Positions 1 to 6,650 of a DNA stretch of 26,583 nucleotides are shown in pieces. The notes beneath the pieces are model-generated. The model had not been told where the DNA came from, did not search any database, and saw only the letters and a program-made list of their open reading frames with translations. Source of the stretch: a virus; the IMG/VR virus record IMGVR_UViG_3300048032_000440, positions 1-26,583 of that record; one strand, written 5' to 3'. The position numbers and the translations under genes were made by a program. Position 1 is the stretch's first letter; every line of letters begins with the position of its first letter.

Positions 1-1020
1 GCGCTAAAGCTAACAAAAGATGTAATTGTTGCTTTTGTTGATATTTCAATCGCTAAGTTCGATAAATTCATAAAGAATATTAGAAAATTTGGGCAAGGCA
101 TAAAGGCGTTTTTTGCAAGCTTAATGATCCAAGTAACTTCTTTCATTAGGGACGGAATAAACAAAGCCATACGAGGGCTTAATCACGTTTTAGAAAGCGT
201 GAAGATAAAAGCGATTAAAGAATTAGATCGAGAAGATATGGGCGTTGGCGGGTTTGAAAATATGCGGGACAACGCCCAAGCCGCTATTCTAGGTATAGAT
301 GCGGACATTTCAATTTTAGATGAAACGATTCAAGGCTTAAACGATAAGCTTTTCATCACAATGGCAGCTATGAAAGATGCCTTTGCCAAAGGTGACATGG
401 AAGAGGTTGAAATAAAGGTCCAAGAAATATCCGCTCTTAAGGCATCGTTGGAGGATTTAGACGATGGTATCGAAAAGCTTACTCCAAGAATGCAAGTCCT
501 TCACGATGCGGCGACTTCTTTAGGGGATGGGGTTACTGGTGCCTTCCGCAGTATGCTTGATGAAACAAGAGTTACAATGGCTGACATGGGGGAGATGGTA
601 AAGCAAATTGTTAAAGATATGATTGCTGAAATATTTAGACTTGCCGTAGTCAATCAAATGATGAACGCTATGTTTGGCGGGGTGACTGGTTATCAATCAA
701 AGCCGACTATGCAGCTATTCGGTGGTGGTTCAGCGGGCGGCGGCGCTGCTTACGGCAATCAGCCAATGTTAGTCGGAGAGCGCGGGCCAGAGTTATTTGT
801 CCCTCATAGCGCGGGCCGTATAATGAATAACGCAAGCTCAAAAGGGGCGCTGGGCGGCGGTTCTACGGTGGTCAATCAGACAATCAACATAGAGACAGGC
901 GTATCGCAAACGGTGCGGGCGGAAATGCTATCGTTGCTGCCAGTCATAAAAGCGGATACAATGAACGCGGTAGCCGACCAAAACAGGCGCGGCGGATCAT
1001 ATAGACAGGCTCTTGCGTAA
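1..1020 (+). CDS. Tail tape measure protein, C-terminal part (5' partial)
   Basis: The reading frame is open from base 1, so this is the C-terminal 339 codons of a longer gene; the ATG at 124 is internal. Tape measure proteins set siphovirus tail length and leave the virion with the DNA. The visible part has helical, heptad-like stretches (roughly codons 80-170). It then has a Gly-rich segment followed by the typical end motif GERGPELFVPH near codon 255, which is a well-known signature close to the C-terminus of many tape measure proteins. The stop overlaps the next start by one base (TAATG), showing translational coupling with the downstream tail gene. The N-terminal part and the tail assembly chaperones are outside the window. 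Confidence 0.9.
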   Translation, partial: ALKLTKDVIVAFVDISIAKFDKFIKNIRKFGQGIKAFFASLMIQVTSFIRDGINKAIRGLNHVLESVKIKAIKELDREDMGVGGFENMRDNAQAAILGIDADISILDETIQGLNDKLFITMAAMKDAFAKGDMEEVEIKVQEISALKASLEDLDDGIEKLTPRMQVLHDAATSLGDGVTGAFRSMLDETRVTMADMGEMVKQIVKDMIAEIFRLAVVNQMMNAMFGGVTGYQSKPTMQLFGGGSAGGGAAYGNQPMLVGERGPELFVPHSAGRIMNNASSKGALGGGSTVVNQTINIETGVSQTVRAEMLSLLPVIKADTMNAVADQNRRGGSYRQALA

Positions 1021-1607
1021 TGGCTCTAATCACAATGCCCTCAACCCCTGCTTTCGTAAAATCGCGCTGGTCTATGGTGCGGGCGGTAGCTAGTTCTAAA
1101 AGCCCTTTTACGGGTCACGAGCAGGTTTATTCCTACGACATGGCTTGTTGGCAAGCCACAATGACGCTGCCACCTATGAAGAGAGCACAGGCGGGCGCGT
1201 GGCAAGCCTTCTTTATGCTTCTTAAGGGTAGGGCAAACACGTTTCTCTTGGGTGATCCTGATGGGAAAAATCCAGAGGGAAGCGTCACAAACGCGCTAAC
1301 TTCTTCTGCGGGTGCAATCGGAGCAACCACAATAAACTTAGCTACTAATGGAACCTTCAAAGCGGGGGACTACATTCAATTTGGTAGTGGGGCTACTTCT
1401 CAGCTTCATATGATTTTGGAAGATGAGAGCAGTCTAACTCCCACAATAAATTTTGAACCAGCATTGAAAGTTGCAGTAGCTAGTTTTGCGCAGACCCAAG
1501 TAACAGGGGCGAAGTGCGTTATGAGAATGGATAGTAACGATTTAGGTTGGGATGCCGACCATGTTAGCAAGTATGGCTTTTCCTTTAGCTGTACGGAGGC
1601 ATTATGA
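1020..1607 (+). CDS. Distal tail / minor tail protein
   Basis: A 195-aa protein directly after the tape measure gene, the usual place of the distal tail protein that joins tail tube to tail tip. The sequence resembles a common phage minor tail family: an N-terminal segment with LPPMKRAQAGAWQAFF (about residues 50-65), the stretch GRANTFLLGDPDGKNP (about 69-84), and an end reading SFSCTEAL. The middle (residues 90-165) is Thr/Ala/Gly-rich and looks like beta structure. It starts with ATG in a TAATG overlap. Family placement is from remembered sequence pattern, not a search. No baseplate hub or fibre gene follows, which is unusual. Confidence 0.7.
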   Translation: MALITMPSTPAFVKSRWSMVRAVASSKSPFTGHEQVYSYDMACWQATMTLPPMKRAQAGAWQAFFMLLKGRANTFLLGDPDGKNPEGSVTNALTSSAGAIGATTINLATNGTFKAGDYIQFGSGATSQLHMILEDESSLTPTINFEPALKVAVASFAQTQVTGAKCVMRMDSNDLGWDADHVSKYGFSFSCTEAL

Positions 1608-1816
1608 AATTGAGTGATGCAATACTTTCTCCCGCCGTAGCTATTACGATTGCTGTTATTGGTGCTTTTGGCGCTATGTTTAGATTTGTTTTCACGAATC
1701 AGAAAAAGATCGCGGTGCTTGAGGCCCGTTATGAAGATATAAAAGATCTGCTCAAGGAAATGCGCGATGAGCAAAAAGAGCTTAGACGCGACGTTCAGAA
1801 TTTAGCTAAGAAATAA
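1604..1816 (+). CDS. Small membrane protein with coiled coil
   Basis: 70 aa. Residues 8-30 form one hydrophobic membrane segment, followed by a highly charged helix (residues 34-70, Lys/Glu/Asp/Arg-rich with heptad spacing). The start overlaps the previous stop (ATGA). It opens the lysis-side run of small membrane proteins. The layout of one TM plus a cytoplasmic or periplasmic coiled coil recalls XhlA-type or spanin-like accessory lysis proteins, but with the TM at the N-terminus. No family can be assigned with certainty; a lysis accessory role is inferred from position. Confidence 0.7.
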   Translation: MKLSDAILSPAVAITIAVIGAFGAMFRFVFTNQKKIAVLEARYEDIKDLLKEMRDEQKELRRDVQNLAKK

Positions 1817-1835
1817 AATGTGATATGATGGGGCC

Positions 1836-2009
1836 ATGATTTGCGCCCTAACCTCTATTGCTTTTGGAATGTATCCCTTTGGGATCATGTATAAATCCTG
1901 TCGTTATGGATGCCCGCCGCCCTCGTTTTATTACCATTACCCAAAGGTCATAAGAATAATCCCAGAGGCAGATTGCCCTCGGTATGTAATTGTGGGGCGT
2001 GATACATGA
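1836..2009 (+). CDS. Small Cys/Tyr/Pro-rich protein
   Basis: 57 aa. It begins with ATG at 1836, and its TGA overlaps the ATG of the next gene in an ATGA junction (2006-2009), which is the main support for it being real. The N-terminal 20 residues are hydrophobic (Ile, Leu, Phe, Met). The middle has Cys21, Cys25 and a run of Pro and Tyr residues, and the end is mixed. No canonical lipobox is seen. No strong Shine-Dalgarno is visible before the start, only a weak GATGGGG. Function unknown; membrane association is possible. Confidence 0.55.
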   Translation: MICALTSIAFGMYPFGIMYKSCRYGCPPPSFYYHYPKVIRIIPEADCPRYVIVGRDT

Positions 2010-2449
2010 TTGATCCATTTACGGCTCTTGCGGCTGTCAAATCTGCGGTGTCAGCGGGCAAGGAACTGGTCAACGTAACCAAACAAATCGGAGAGTTCTT
2101 CGACGGAGTTGATGATTTACGCGCTGCCCATGAGAAAAAGAAGAATAGCCTTTTCTCTGGCTCGGATGAAAATGCTATGGAAACCTTTGTTAATTTGCAG
2201 AGGGCCAGAGATGCGGAGGAGGAGCTTAGACAGATCGTAATTGCAACCAGAGGTTTTAGCGCTTGGGGCGAATTGCAATCTATACGGGTGCAAGCAAGGA
2301 AAGATCGTAAGGCAAAAGCAGAAGCAGAGAGAAAGCGCAAAGCCAAGATGGTTGAGCGCATTGTTATTTATGGCGGCGCAACTATCATTGTGACGATTAT
2401 GCTTGGAATAACGATTGTGATCATTCTGGCAAAGCAGGGTCGCATTTGA
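2006..2449 (+). CDS. Tail-anchored membrane protein of unknown function
   Basis: 147 aa. The N-terminal half is helical (residues 5-35 amphipathic, then a Lys-rich linker), residues 60-115 are charged with a Lys/Arg/Glu-rich stretch, and residues 118-141 form a strong hydrophobic segment close to the C-terminus, so it looks tail-anchored. Similar proteins recur next to lysis or tail genes of uncultured marine phages as far as I can recall, without known function. It overlaps its upstream neighbour by ATGA and its downstream neighbour by TGATG. A role in lysis or virion structure is possible, not shown. Confidence 0.75.
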   Translation: MIDPFTALAAVKSAVSAGKELVNVTKQIGEFFDGVDDLRAAHEKKKNSLFSGSDENAMETFVNLQRARDAEEELRQIVIATRGFSAWGELQSIRVQARKDRKAKAEAERKRKAKMVERIVIYGGATIIVTIMLGITIVIILAKQGRI

Positions 2450-2703
2450 TGGCTGATGGCTTGAGCGGAATTGGATCTATGCCCTTCAATGTTGGATCGC
2501 ATATCCATGAGCAAACCAGAGCGCGTGAGGCTATCGAAACACATTTAGCAGAGCAAAGGGTGGAGAAAGAACATAGGGCCAATCACAAGCACTTAGAGGC
2601 TCTCTCAAAGCAAACATTGGACTTGCAGCAAAGTTATGATAGATTTGGGCGCAAGACTACAGCGGATAGACCGCAGGGAACTAAGCTAAACATAGAGGTT
2701 TGA
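2449..2703 (+). CDS. Hypothetical hydrophilic protein
   Basis: 84 aa counted from the ATG at 2449; a TTG three bases upstream is possible but less likely because ATG sits exactly in a TGATG overlap with the preceding stop. The protein is His/Gln/Glu-rich and helical in its middle (residues 20-65), with no membrane segment. Nothing in it points to a family. It is co-translated with the small membrane proteins on each side. Confidence 0.65.
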   Translation: MADGLSGIGSMPFNVGSHIHEQTRAREAIETHLAEQRVEKEHRANHKHLEALSKQTLDLQQSYDRFGRKTTADRPQGTKLNIEV

Positions 2704-2704
2704 A

Positions 2705-2905
2705 ATGGCAAACACCTTTGAAAAGATCCTTCAATATCGTTTGATGCCCCGCATTATGATGTTCGTCATGATGGTAATGTATATCAAGGTAATAAATTGG
2801 GGCATGAGCGTTGACGAATTATCAACGCAGCAATCCGCAATGATCTCAGTTGTCAGTGGGGCCATGACGGGAACGATAGCCGTTTGGTTGAGTTCTGAAA
2901 AGTGA
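2705..2905 (+). CDS. Two-TM small membrane protein, holin-like
   Basis: 66 aa, with two hydrophobic segments (about residues 14-34, Met/Ile/Val-rich, and 44-62) joined by a short polar turn and ending in a charged tip. Size and topology fit class II holin-like proteins. Its position between tail and endolysin genes supports a lysis role. It starts one base after the previous stop. The downstream GTG start overlaps its stop (GTGA). The nearby GTA-type holin is the better candidate for the main pore, so this one may be a second holin or antiholin. Confidence 0.7.
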   Translation: MANTFEKILQYRLMPRIMMFVMMVMYIKVINWGMSVDELSTQQSAMISVVSGAMTGTIAVWLSSEK

Positions 2906-2994
2906 GCCAGATATTCTTACAGTCTTTTTTGGGAACAATTACATGCGCGTTGATCTTTGTTCTCGTAATTGAATGGATGAAGGGTGATCAATGA
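2902..2994 (+). CDS. 30-aa single-TM mini-protein
   Basis: A 30-aa frame starting with GTG. Its start overlaps the previous stop (GTGA, 2902-2905) and its stop overlaps the next start (ATGA, 2991-2994). Overlaps at both ends in a run of coupled genes are good evidence for translation. It is one hydrophobic helix: roughly residues 5-24 (Phe, Leu, Ile, Val-rich) followed by Glu-Trp-Met-Lys-Gly-Asp-Gln. It sits between the two holin-type genes, so it may tune hole formation, but this is inference. Confidence 0.6.
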   Translation: MSQIFLQSFLGTITCALIFVLVIEWMKGDQ

Positions 2995-3374
2995 TACAAG
3001 CATTTATAGGCCCAATCGCTAACCTCGCGGGTAGCTGGTTGCAGGGCAAAGCGGATAAAACCGCAGCGGAAGCAAAGTTAAAGCTTACCGAGGCAGAAAC
3101 AAAATCTAAAATTCTTCTCAGCGAAAAGACGAGCGTTGCGGATTGGGAGCGCATAATGGCGCAGGGAACCCAAAATTCATGGAAAGACGAATATCTCGTT
3201 TTATTGTTTTCTTTGCCTCTGATTTTATGTTTCACTGGAGAGTGGGGGCGCAGCGCTGTGGCTGATGGTTTCGCTGCATTGGAGAAAATGCCCGAGTGGT
3301 ATCAATACACTTTGGGCGTGATCGTAGCTAGTAGCTTCGCCGTGCGCTCCGCAACGAAGTTTTTTAGGAAATAA
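2991..3374 (+). CDS. GTA-type holin (three-TM holin family)
   Basis: 127 aa. The N-terminal 25 residues form an amphipathic helix, residues 25-50 are charged and coiled, and two clear hydrophobic segments follow at about 70-87 and 105-120, ending in Lys/Arg. The WxxxMAQG..NSWKDE.. region before the first TM and the short loop with PEWYQYTLG before the second match the 'holin of 3TMs, for gene-transfer release' family (PF11351) as I know it. Holins time lysis by opening the inner membrane for the endolysin. The endolysin gene is 270 bp downstream. Confidence 0.8.
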   Translation: MIQAFIGPIANLAGSWLQGKADKTAAEAKLKLTEAETKSKILLSEKTSVADWERIMAQGTQNSWKDEYLVLLFSLPLILCFTGEWGRSAVADGFAALEKMPEWYQYTLGVIVASSFAVRSATKFFRK

Positions 3375-3376
3375 AA

Positions 3377-3646
3377 ATGGCAGATGTAAAGGTTCCCTTG
3401 GCGCTTGTCGCTGCAATGGTCGCTCAAGTTATCGCTGGAACTTGGTATTTCGCAGAGCAATCTCACAAGATTGATGTTCTGGTTGAAGAATTAGCTATTC
3501 TGGATGAGGTCGTTCTCACGCTTGAGGCTGACAATCAAGCGCTCATAACCTTTGCAACCTTTACAGAGAACAAATGGGCAGAGGCTTACAGCGAAGATTT
3601 GACCTATGTTAGAACATTTGGAACGAAGCCCGCACAGGAGAATTGA
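3377..3646 (+). CDS. Membrane-anchored coiled-coil protein, possible i-spanin-like
   Basis: 89 aa. An N-terminal TM or signal anchor at residues 6-25 is followed by an acidic heptad-rich helix (residues 28-60) and a polar tail. It lies between holin and endolysin, starting 2 bases after the holin stop. N-terminal anchor plus periplasmic coiled coil is the inner-membrane spanin (Rz-like) layout, but no overlapping lipoprotein (Rz1) frame with a lipobox was found, so the spanin label is only a suggestion. Confidence 0.65.
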   Translation: MADVKVPLALVAAMVAQVIAGTWYFAEQSHKIDVLVEELAILDEVVLTLEADNQALITFATFTENKWAEAYSEDLTYVRTFGTKPAQEN

Positions 3647-3647
3647 C

Positions 3648-4262
3648 ATGACCCTAGCCATGCAAAAGCTGCAAGAGCGCATAGGAGCGTCCACAGATGG
3701 CTCTTTTGGCCCCAATACCGCACGGGCCATTACAAAGCACTTCAGCCTCTCAGCGGAGCGCTCAGCGCATCTACTGGGCCAAGCCTCGCATGAGAGTGGT
3801 GGATTTACTCGAGTTTGCGAAAGCCTTTACTATAGCTCGCCCGATAGGATCAAAAAGGTTTGGCCCACTCGCTTCAAGACTGTTTCGGATGCAGAGCCTT
3901 ACGCAAGAAACCCAAAAGCGCTCGCAGATAAAGTTTACAGCAACAGAATGGGAAATGGTGAAAACGAGGGGAGTGTTTTCATCGGGCGCGGATTTTTGCA
4001 GCTTACGGGCAAAGATAACTATCGTTCATTCGCTTCTGACATGAGGCTCCCAGAGGTCATGACAGATCCGTCTTTGATTGAAACCGACTATGCGTTTGAA
4101 ACTGCTTATTGGTTCTTTGAGAAAAATAAACTTTTCAAAATAGCCGATGAGGGCGTTGATACCAACACAATAGAAAAGATAACCAAGCGTGTAAACGGTG
4201 GGTATCATGGCCTCCAAGATCGAATGGACCAAACAAACAAGATTTATGGCTGGCTGACTTAG
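3648..4262 (+). CDS. Endolysin, glycoside hydrolase family 19 (chitinase-like)
   Basis: 204 aa from the ATG at 3648, preceded by an AGGAG ribosome site; an in-frame upstream extension to 3606 is unlikely because it overlaps the preceding gene. GH19 phage endolysins cut peptidoglycan glycan strands. Residues 6-31 look like a short peptidoglycan-binding repeat (LQ..IG...DGSFGPNTA). HESGGF at 48-53 carries the first catalytic Glu (E49), and the family block YSNRMGNGENEG then GRGFLQLTGKDNY carries the second acidic residue region and core fold. No signal peptide, consistent with holin-dependent release. The stop overlaps the next GTG start (TAGTG). Confidence 0.92.
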   Translation: MTLAMQKLQERIGASTDGSFGPNTARAITKHFSLSAERSAHLLGQASHESGGFTRVCESLYYSSPDRIKKVWPTRFKTVSDAEPYARNPKALADKVYSNRMGNGENEGSVFIGRGFLQLTGKDNYRSFASDMRLPEVMTDPSLIETDYAFETAYWFFEKNKLFKIADEGVDTNTIEKITKRVNGGYHGLQDRMDQTNKIYGWLT

Positions 4263-4810
4263 TGCCATTTTTCGTTGAGATTGGGTCTTGTGATTTTGAC
4301 ACCTGTTTGCCTCTAGCCAAAAACGGCTGGCGCGGGATCGTATGCGAAGCAAATCCTGAGATTTTTCCTGATGTCAAAAAGATGTTCATAGGAACTGATG
4401 TTCATTGCATGAATTGTGCGGTAACAGATCATGATGGCGAGGTTGAGATTGCGCTTGCGGCTGGTTGGGGTTGGGCGAAGGGGATTTCTCATATAGTAAG
4501 CCCAAATCATTTAGGCGCTAGGCTTTGCGATGATCCAAAGAACGAAAACAATTTCAAGCCTCCAGTTTTTGTGCAAGGCAGAACCCTTGATACGATCATT
4601 GATTATCACACAGTCTCCGAAATTGATTTTTTAAAGATTGATACAGAAGGTCATGAGCTAAACATTCTCAAGAGTTTTAGCTTTAATGTGCGGCCTCGAT
4701 CCATCAAGGTTGAACACAGGTTGACGGATGATCTGGCTATAAGCGAAATATTGCGTCAAGAAAATTATTTAACTTGGACTGAGCAGAATGATATTTACGC
4801 GATTGGTTAA
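4262..4810 (+). CDS. FkbM-family SAM-dependent methyltransferase
   Basis: 182 aa, GTG start overlapping the endolysin stop by one base. The Rossmann methyltransferase signature is clear: motif I VEIGSCDFDT (residues 5-14), the acidic end of strand 2 in IVCEANPEIF (26-35), and the FkbM block DFLKIDTEGHELNILK near residues 122-137. It fits Methyltransf_21 (PF21-type, FkbM), which methylates sugar or polyketide hydroxyls. Phage copies are known in aquatic phages and may modify host surface glycans, capsid sugars or metabolites; the substrate cannot be read from sequence. It is the last gene of the plus-strand lysis operon. Confidence 0.85.
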   Translation: MPFFVEIGSCDFDTCLPLAKNGWRGIVCEANPEIFPDVKKMFIGTDVHCMNCAVTDHDGEVEIALAAGWGWAKGISHIVSPNHLGARLCDDPKNENNFKPPVFVQGRTLDTIIDYHTVSEIDFLKIDTEGHELNILKSFSFNVRPRSIKVEHRLTDDLAISEILRQENYLTWTEQNDIYAIG

Positions 4811-4885
4811 GCGTGAAATAAACTAATTCGGGGCTGGCACATAGGAAACCCTGTGACAGATTGTGATGTTCTTGCTGGCCCCACG

Positions 4886-4920
4886 AAAAAGCCCCCCCAG
4901 ATTTCTCTGAGAGGGCTTTC
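4886..4920 (-). terminator. Rho-independent terminator
   Basis: On the minus strand GAAAGCCC pairs with GGGCTTT around a loop of about 19 nt and is followed by a run of T (complement of 4886-4890). It is the second barrier for leftward transcription from the cassette. On the plus strand the same hairpin lacks a T-tract. Confidence 0.6.
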
Positions 4921-4925
4921 GGTAA

Positions 4926-5001
4926 CTAGCTGAACAAGGTGACCAAACCCGAAATTTAAAAGGAAATTACAATATCTAGCAGCCTTGGAGTGACCAAACC
5001 C
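4926..5001. repeat. Two imperfect direct repeats in the convergent junction
   Basis: Copy 1 at 4926-4950 and copy 2 at 4976-5001. Each begins with CTAGC and ends with GTGACCAAACCC, with a 10-11 nt variable middle, about 50 bp apart. A weaker third match (CATCAAACCCCTC) lies at 5096-5108. Fifty bp is close to five helical turns, so both copies could bind protein on one DNA face. Confidence 0.5.
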
Positions 5002-5046
5002 CTCGGTTGAAACAATCATGGATTATTTTGTTTTGAATGGCAATAC

Positions 5047-5084
5047 AAAAAAACCCCGCCACTAGATTAAGTCAAGTGACGGGG
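5047..5084 (-). terminator. Rho-independent terminator of the minus-strand cassette
   Basis: On the minus strand CCCCGTCACT pairs, with one mismatch, with AGTGGCGGGG (5054-5084) and is followed by seven T (complement of 5047-5053). It lies 26 bp past the stop of the last minus-strand gene, the expected place to end the leftward operon. Confidence 0.8.
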
Positions 5085-5110
5085 GAGAGGGGAACCATCA
5101 AACCCCTCAT

Positions 5111-5419
5111 CTACGCCGCATGGGAGGACGCGGCGTTCTGTTCCAGTTTCCGCTTTCTGCGATATTGATTAACAATATTACGGCTACATTCCAATATTGC
5201 CACAATTTCATCGGTGGTCATATCTTTATCTAAAAGCTTGTTGATTTTTGTTTTATAGCCATCTGGCCTCCCTCGCCGCCCTCCGTGCTTTTGCTTTGCC
5301 ACAAAATCTTGGCTCTTGCCCCAAGATGGATTGTCTCCCAAAGAACCTTTGGCCTTGACGTATTTCATATCTGACTTTGCCATCTCTTTCATTTTGGCGG
5401 CGATCAGGTTTTCATCCAT
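5111..5419 (-). CDS. Small DNA-binding protein with AT-hook-like motif and HTH
   Basis: 102 aa. The N-terminal half is Lys-rich and disordered-looking. GRRGRPDGYK at about residues 47-56 contains the GRP core of an AT-hook. Residues 62-92 form an HTH-like unit (MTTDEIVAILECSRNIVNQY) ending in RRKRK. It overlaps the upstream gene by 8 bases and is the last gene of the leftward operon before the terminators. It may be a regulator or nucleoid-type factor; its target is unknown. Confidence 0.7.
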   Translation of the reverse strand: MDENLIAAKMKEMAKSDMKYVKAKGSLGDNPSWGKSQDFVAKQKHGGRRGRPDGYKTKINKLLDKDMTTDEIVAILECSRNIVNQYRRKRKLEQNAASSHAA

Positions 5420-5600
5420 AAATATTTTTCCCTTCTTTCTGTAGTGATAAAGTAAAAGATTTTAGCTCGCGCCTTGCCCGATCCAAGTCTTGCTTGACGT
5501 TTGGATGAGGATCTAATCGAAAGCTTTCATCTTGTAGACGATCTACTTGACGATTTAGAAAATCCAAATGTGCGCGATCCGCTGGTGTAAGATCCTTCAT
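5412..5600 (-). CDS. Small helical protein
   Basis: 62 aa, mostly charged helix (Arg, Asp, Gln, Leu; residues 5-50 could be a coiled coil). A good ribosome site, AAGGGGGG, lies 6 nt before its ATG on the minus strand. It overlaps the end of the upstream HTH gene by 74 nt in another frame and the downstream gene by 8 nt. No known family. Confidence 0.6.
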   Translation of the reverse strand: MKDLTPADRAHLDFLNRQVDRLQDESFRLDPHPNVKQDLDRARRELKSFTLSLQKEGKNIYG

Positions 5601-5796
5601 AATATCCCCCCTTTTGGCTTAAATCAAAATTTATCTGATGCTCATGGCAAAATCTTACAAGCGCTCTTGCCTCCCAATCAAGTATCCTTGCGGCCTGTGC
5701 GTAAGTGTAATTTTGCGAAAGAGATTGTACCAGTTGTATTTTCTCCCTCTGATGCCGCGCCTTAATTTCGGGCCATGTTTCCAACGCATTTATCAC
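5527..5796 (-). CDS. HTH protein, paralogue of the 6194-6403 product
   Basis: 89 aa, GTG start in a GTGA overlap with the SleB-like gene stop. Residues 17-60 form an HTH-type unit: EKIQLVQ, then AARILDW, then LVRFCHEHQINF. The same spacing and several identical residues (E.I.LVQ, AAR.L, L..F..E..I.F) occur in the protein at 6194-6403, so the two are paralogues. The C-terminal 30 residues are Gly/Ser-rich, low complexity, and overlap the next gene. Likely a small DNA-binding protein; the regulated gene is unknown. Confidence 0.65.
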   Translation of the reverse strand: MINALETWPEIKARHQREKIQLVQSLSQNYTYAQAARILDWEARALVRFCHEHQINFDLSQKGGYYEGSYTSGSRTFGFSKSSSRSSTR

Positions 5797-6197
5797 GCCG
5801 ATATTTCCTTATCAGTGTAAAATATGTGCGCCCCAACTTTACCCAGCATATCGAGCTTATGACGCCATACGGGCCGCGCATAGTCAGCGTGATAGTATAG
5901 CGCCCCATGACCAAGCATATCGCCTTTAAGAGCCTGTGCGGCGTTCTCCTGCGCTGTCTGCCATGCCTCTTTGTGCTTTGGTCTCTCTGGCTTGCCGTCA
6001 CAATAGAATGAAAACTGGCAATCATGAGCTTTTGGCCCCTTATCTTGCTTAACAACAGCGCAAACATTATCGGGCCACCTTCTATCCTCAACGCGGTTAA
6101 GGATCACCTCTGCGACAGCTAGGCCAGCGTCAGGGTGGGTTTCATTGCGAGTTTCGTAATAAATCGCCATTGCGAGGCAAGTTGCTGCGGTTATCAT
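5793..6197 (-). CDS. SleB-like cell wall hydrolase
   Basis: 134 aa, close to one complete Hydrolase_2 (SleB, PF07486) domain with nothing added. The N-terminus CLAMAIYYETRNE (residues 7-19) holds the conserved catalytic-type Glu. Then come AVAEVILNRV (27-36), VCAVVKQ, CQFSFYCDG, and ALYYHADYARPVW then GAHIFY near the end, all in family order. SleB-like enzymes are peptidoglycan lytic transglycosylases or amidases of spores; phage copies cut cell wall. There is no signal peptide. It is the second wall hydrolase in the window, lying in the opposite operon to the GH19 endolysin and coupled to HTH genes on both sides (ATGA and GTGA). Confidence 0.88.
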   Translation of the reverse strand: MITAATCLAMAIYYETRNETHPDAGLAVAEVILNRVEDRRWPDNVCAVVKQDKGPKAHDCQFSFYCDGKPERPKHKEAWQTAQENAAQALKGDMLGHGALYYHADYARPVWRHKLDMLGKVGAHIFYTDKEISA

Positions 6198-6403
6198 TCG
6201 ATCACCTCAACATCTTCTTTCGGGAGTGATTTCTCAAAAACGATAGCGTTCTCTTTTGCAAAAGAAAAAAGTTGCTGCCGCGTTATTCCAAGATCCCGTG
6301 CCGCTTCTGAAAGTGGAAGGCCAGAACTTGCAACCCCTTGAACAAGGGCTATCCGTTCTGCCTTTTGATCTTCAATTAATTTTTTCCAAGTTTTCCGTGA
6401 CAT
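6194..6403 (-). CDS. HTH protein, paralogue of the 5527-5796 product
   Basis: 69 aa. It shares the pattern W..L/I...Q..E.I.LVQ....AAR.L....L..F..E..I.F with the gene on the other side of the SleB-like hydrolase. The AARDLGITRQQLFSFAKE part (about residues 35-52) is a standard HTH. The C-terminus is acidic. An AGGA ribosome site lies about 10 nt upstream, and the stop overlaps the hydrolase start (ATGA). Probably a small transcription factor. Confidence 0.7.
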   Translation of the reverse strand: MSRKTWKKLIEDQKAERIALVQGVASSGLPLSEAARDLGITRQQLFSFAKENAIVFEKSLPKEDVEVIE

Positions 6404-6405
6404 AA

Positions 6406-6624
6406 TTATATTCCTGATAAGGCTTGAGTTAATTTTTCCCAGAAGAAATCTTCTCCGAAATCTTCGATTAATTCGCGGGTCAATCGCTCAGAGAGCTTTT
6501 GAGCGCGGTTTCCGTGCCATAGGCGAGGGGTTGGGTCGTTTTCTTCCTCGCAAACTAGAACGTCTATTTCCCAAGAGCGATAGCTGAGATTGACCCAAGT
6601 GTGGTTGATTGCTGATGCTGACAT
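6406..6624 (-). CDS. Hypothetical small protein
   Basis: 72 aa from the ATG at 6624, chosen because GGAGG lies 8 nt upstream; the open frame extends further to 6705 but that part would cross the previous gene's end and a stem-loop. Acidic and helical in the second half. It has Trp at several places and no recognisable domain. Part of the leftward cassette. Confidence 0.6.
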   Translation of the reverse strand: MSASAINHTWVNLSYRSWEIDVLVCEEENDPTPRLWHGNRAQKLSERLTRELIEDFGEDFFWEKLTQALSGI

Positions 6625-6650
6625 TTTCTTTCCTCCGTTTCCGTATTTTT

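Larger units (their letters stand above)
4811..5110. other. Convergent intergenic region
   Basis: A 300-bp gene-free stretch where the plus-strand lysis operon meets the minus-strand small-gene cassette. It holds two terminator-like hairpins facing the minus strand and two copies of a direct repeat, described separately. No plus-strand hairpin with a T-tract is seen for the lysis operon; the 4887-4919 hairpin could serve both directions. Confidence 0.7.

Noticed and set aside
1406-1774. 122-aa minus-strand open frame
   Set aside because: Antisense to the distal-tail-like gene and the next one; composition is that of a shadow frame.
5762-6091. 109-aa minus-strand open frame overlapping the SleB-like gene
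   Set aside because: Shadow frame; the SleB frame has clear family motifs.
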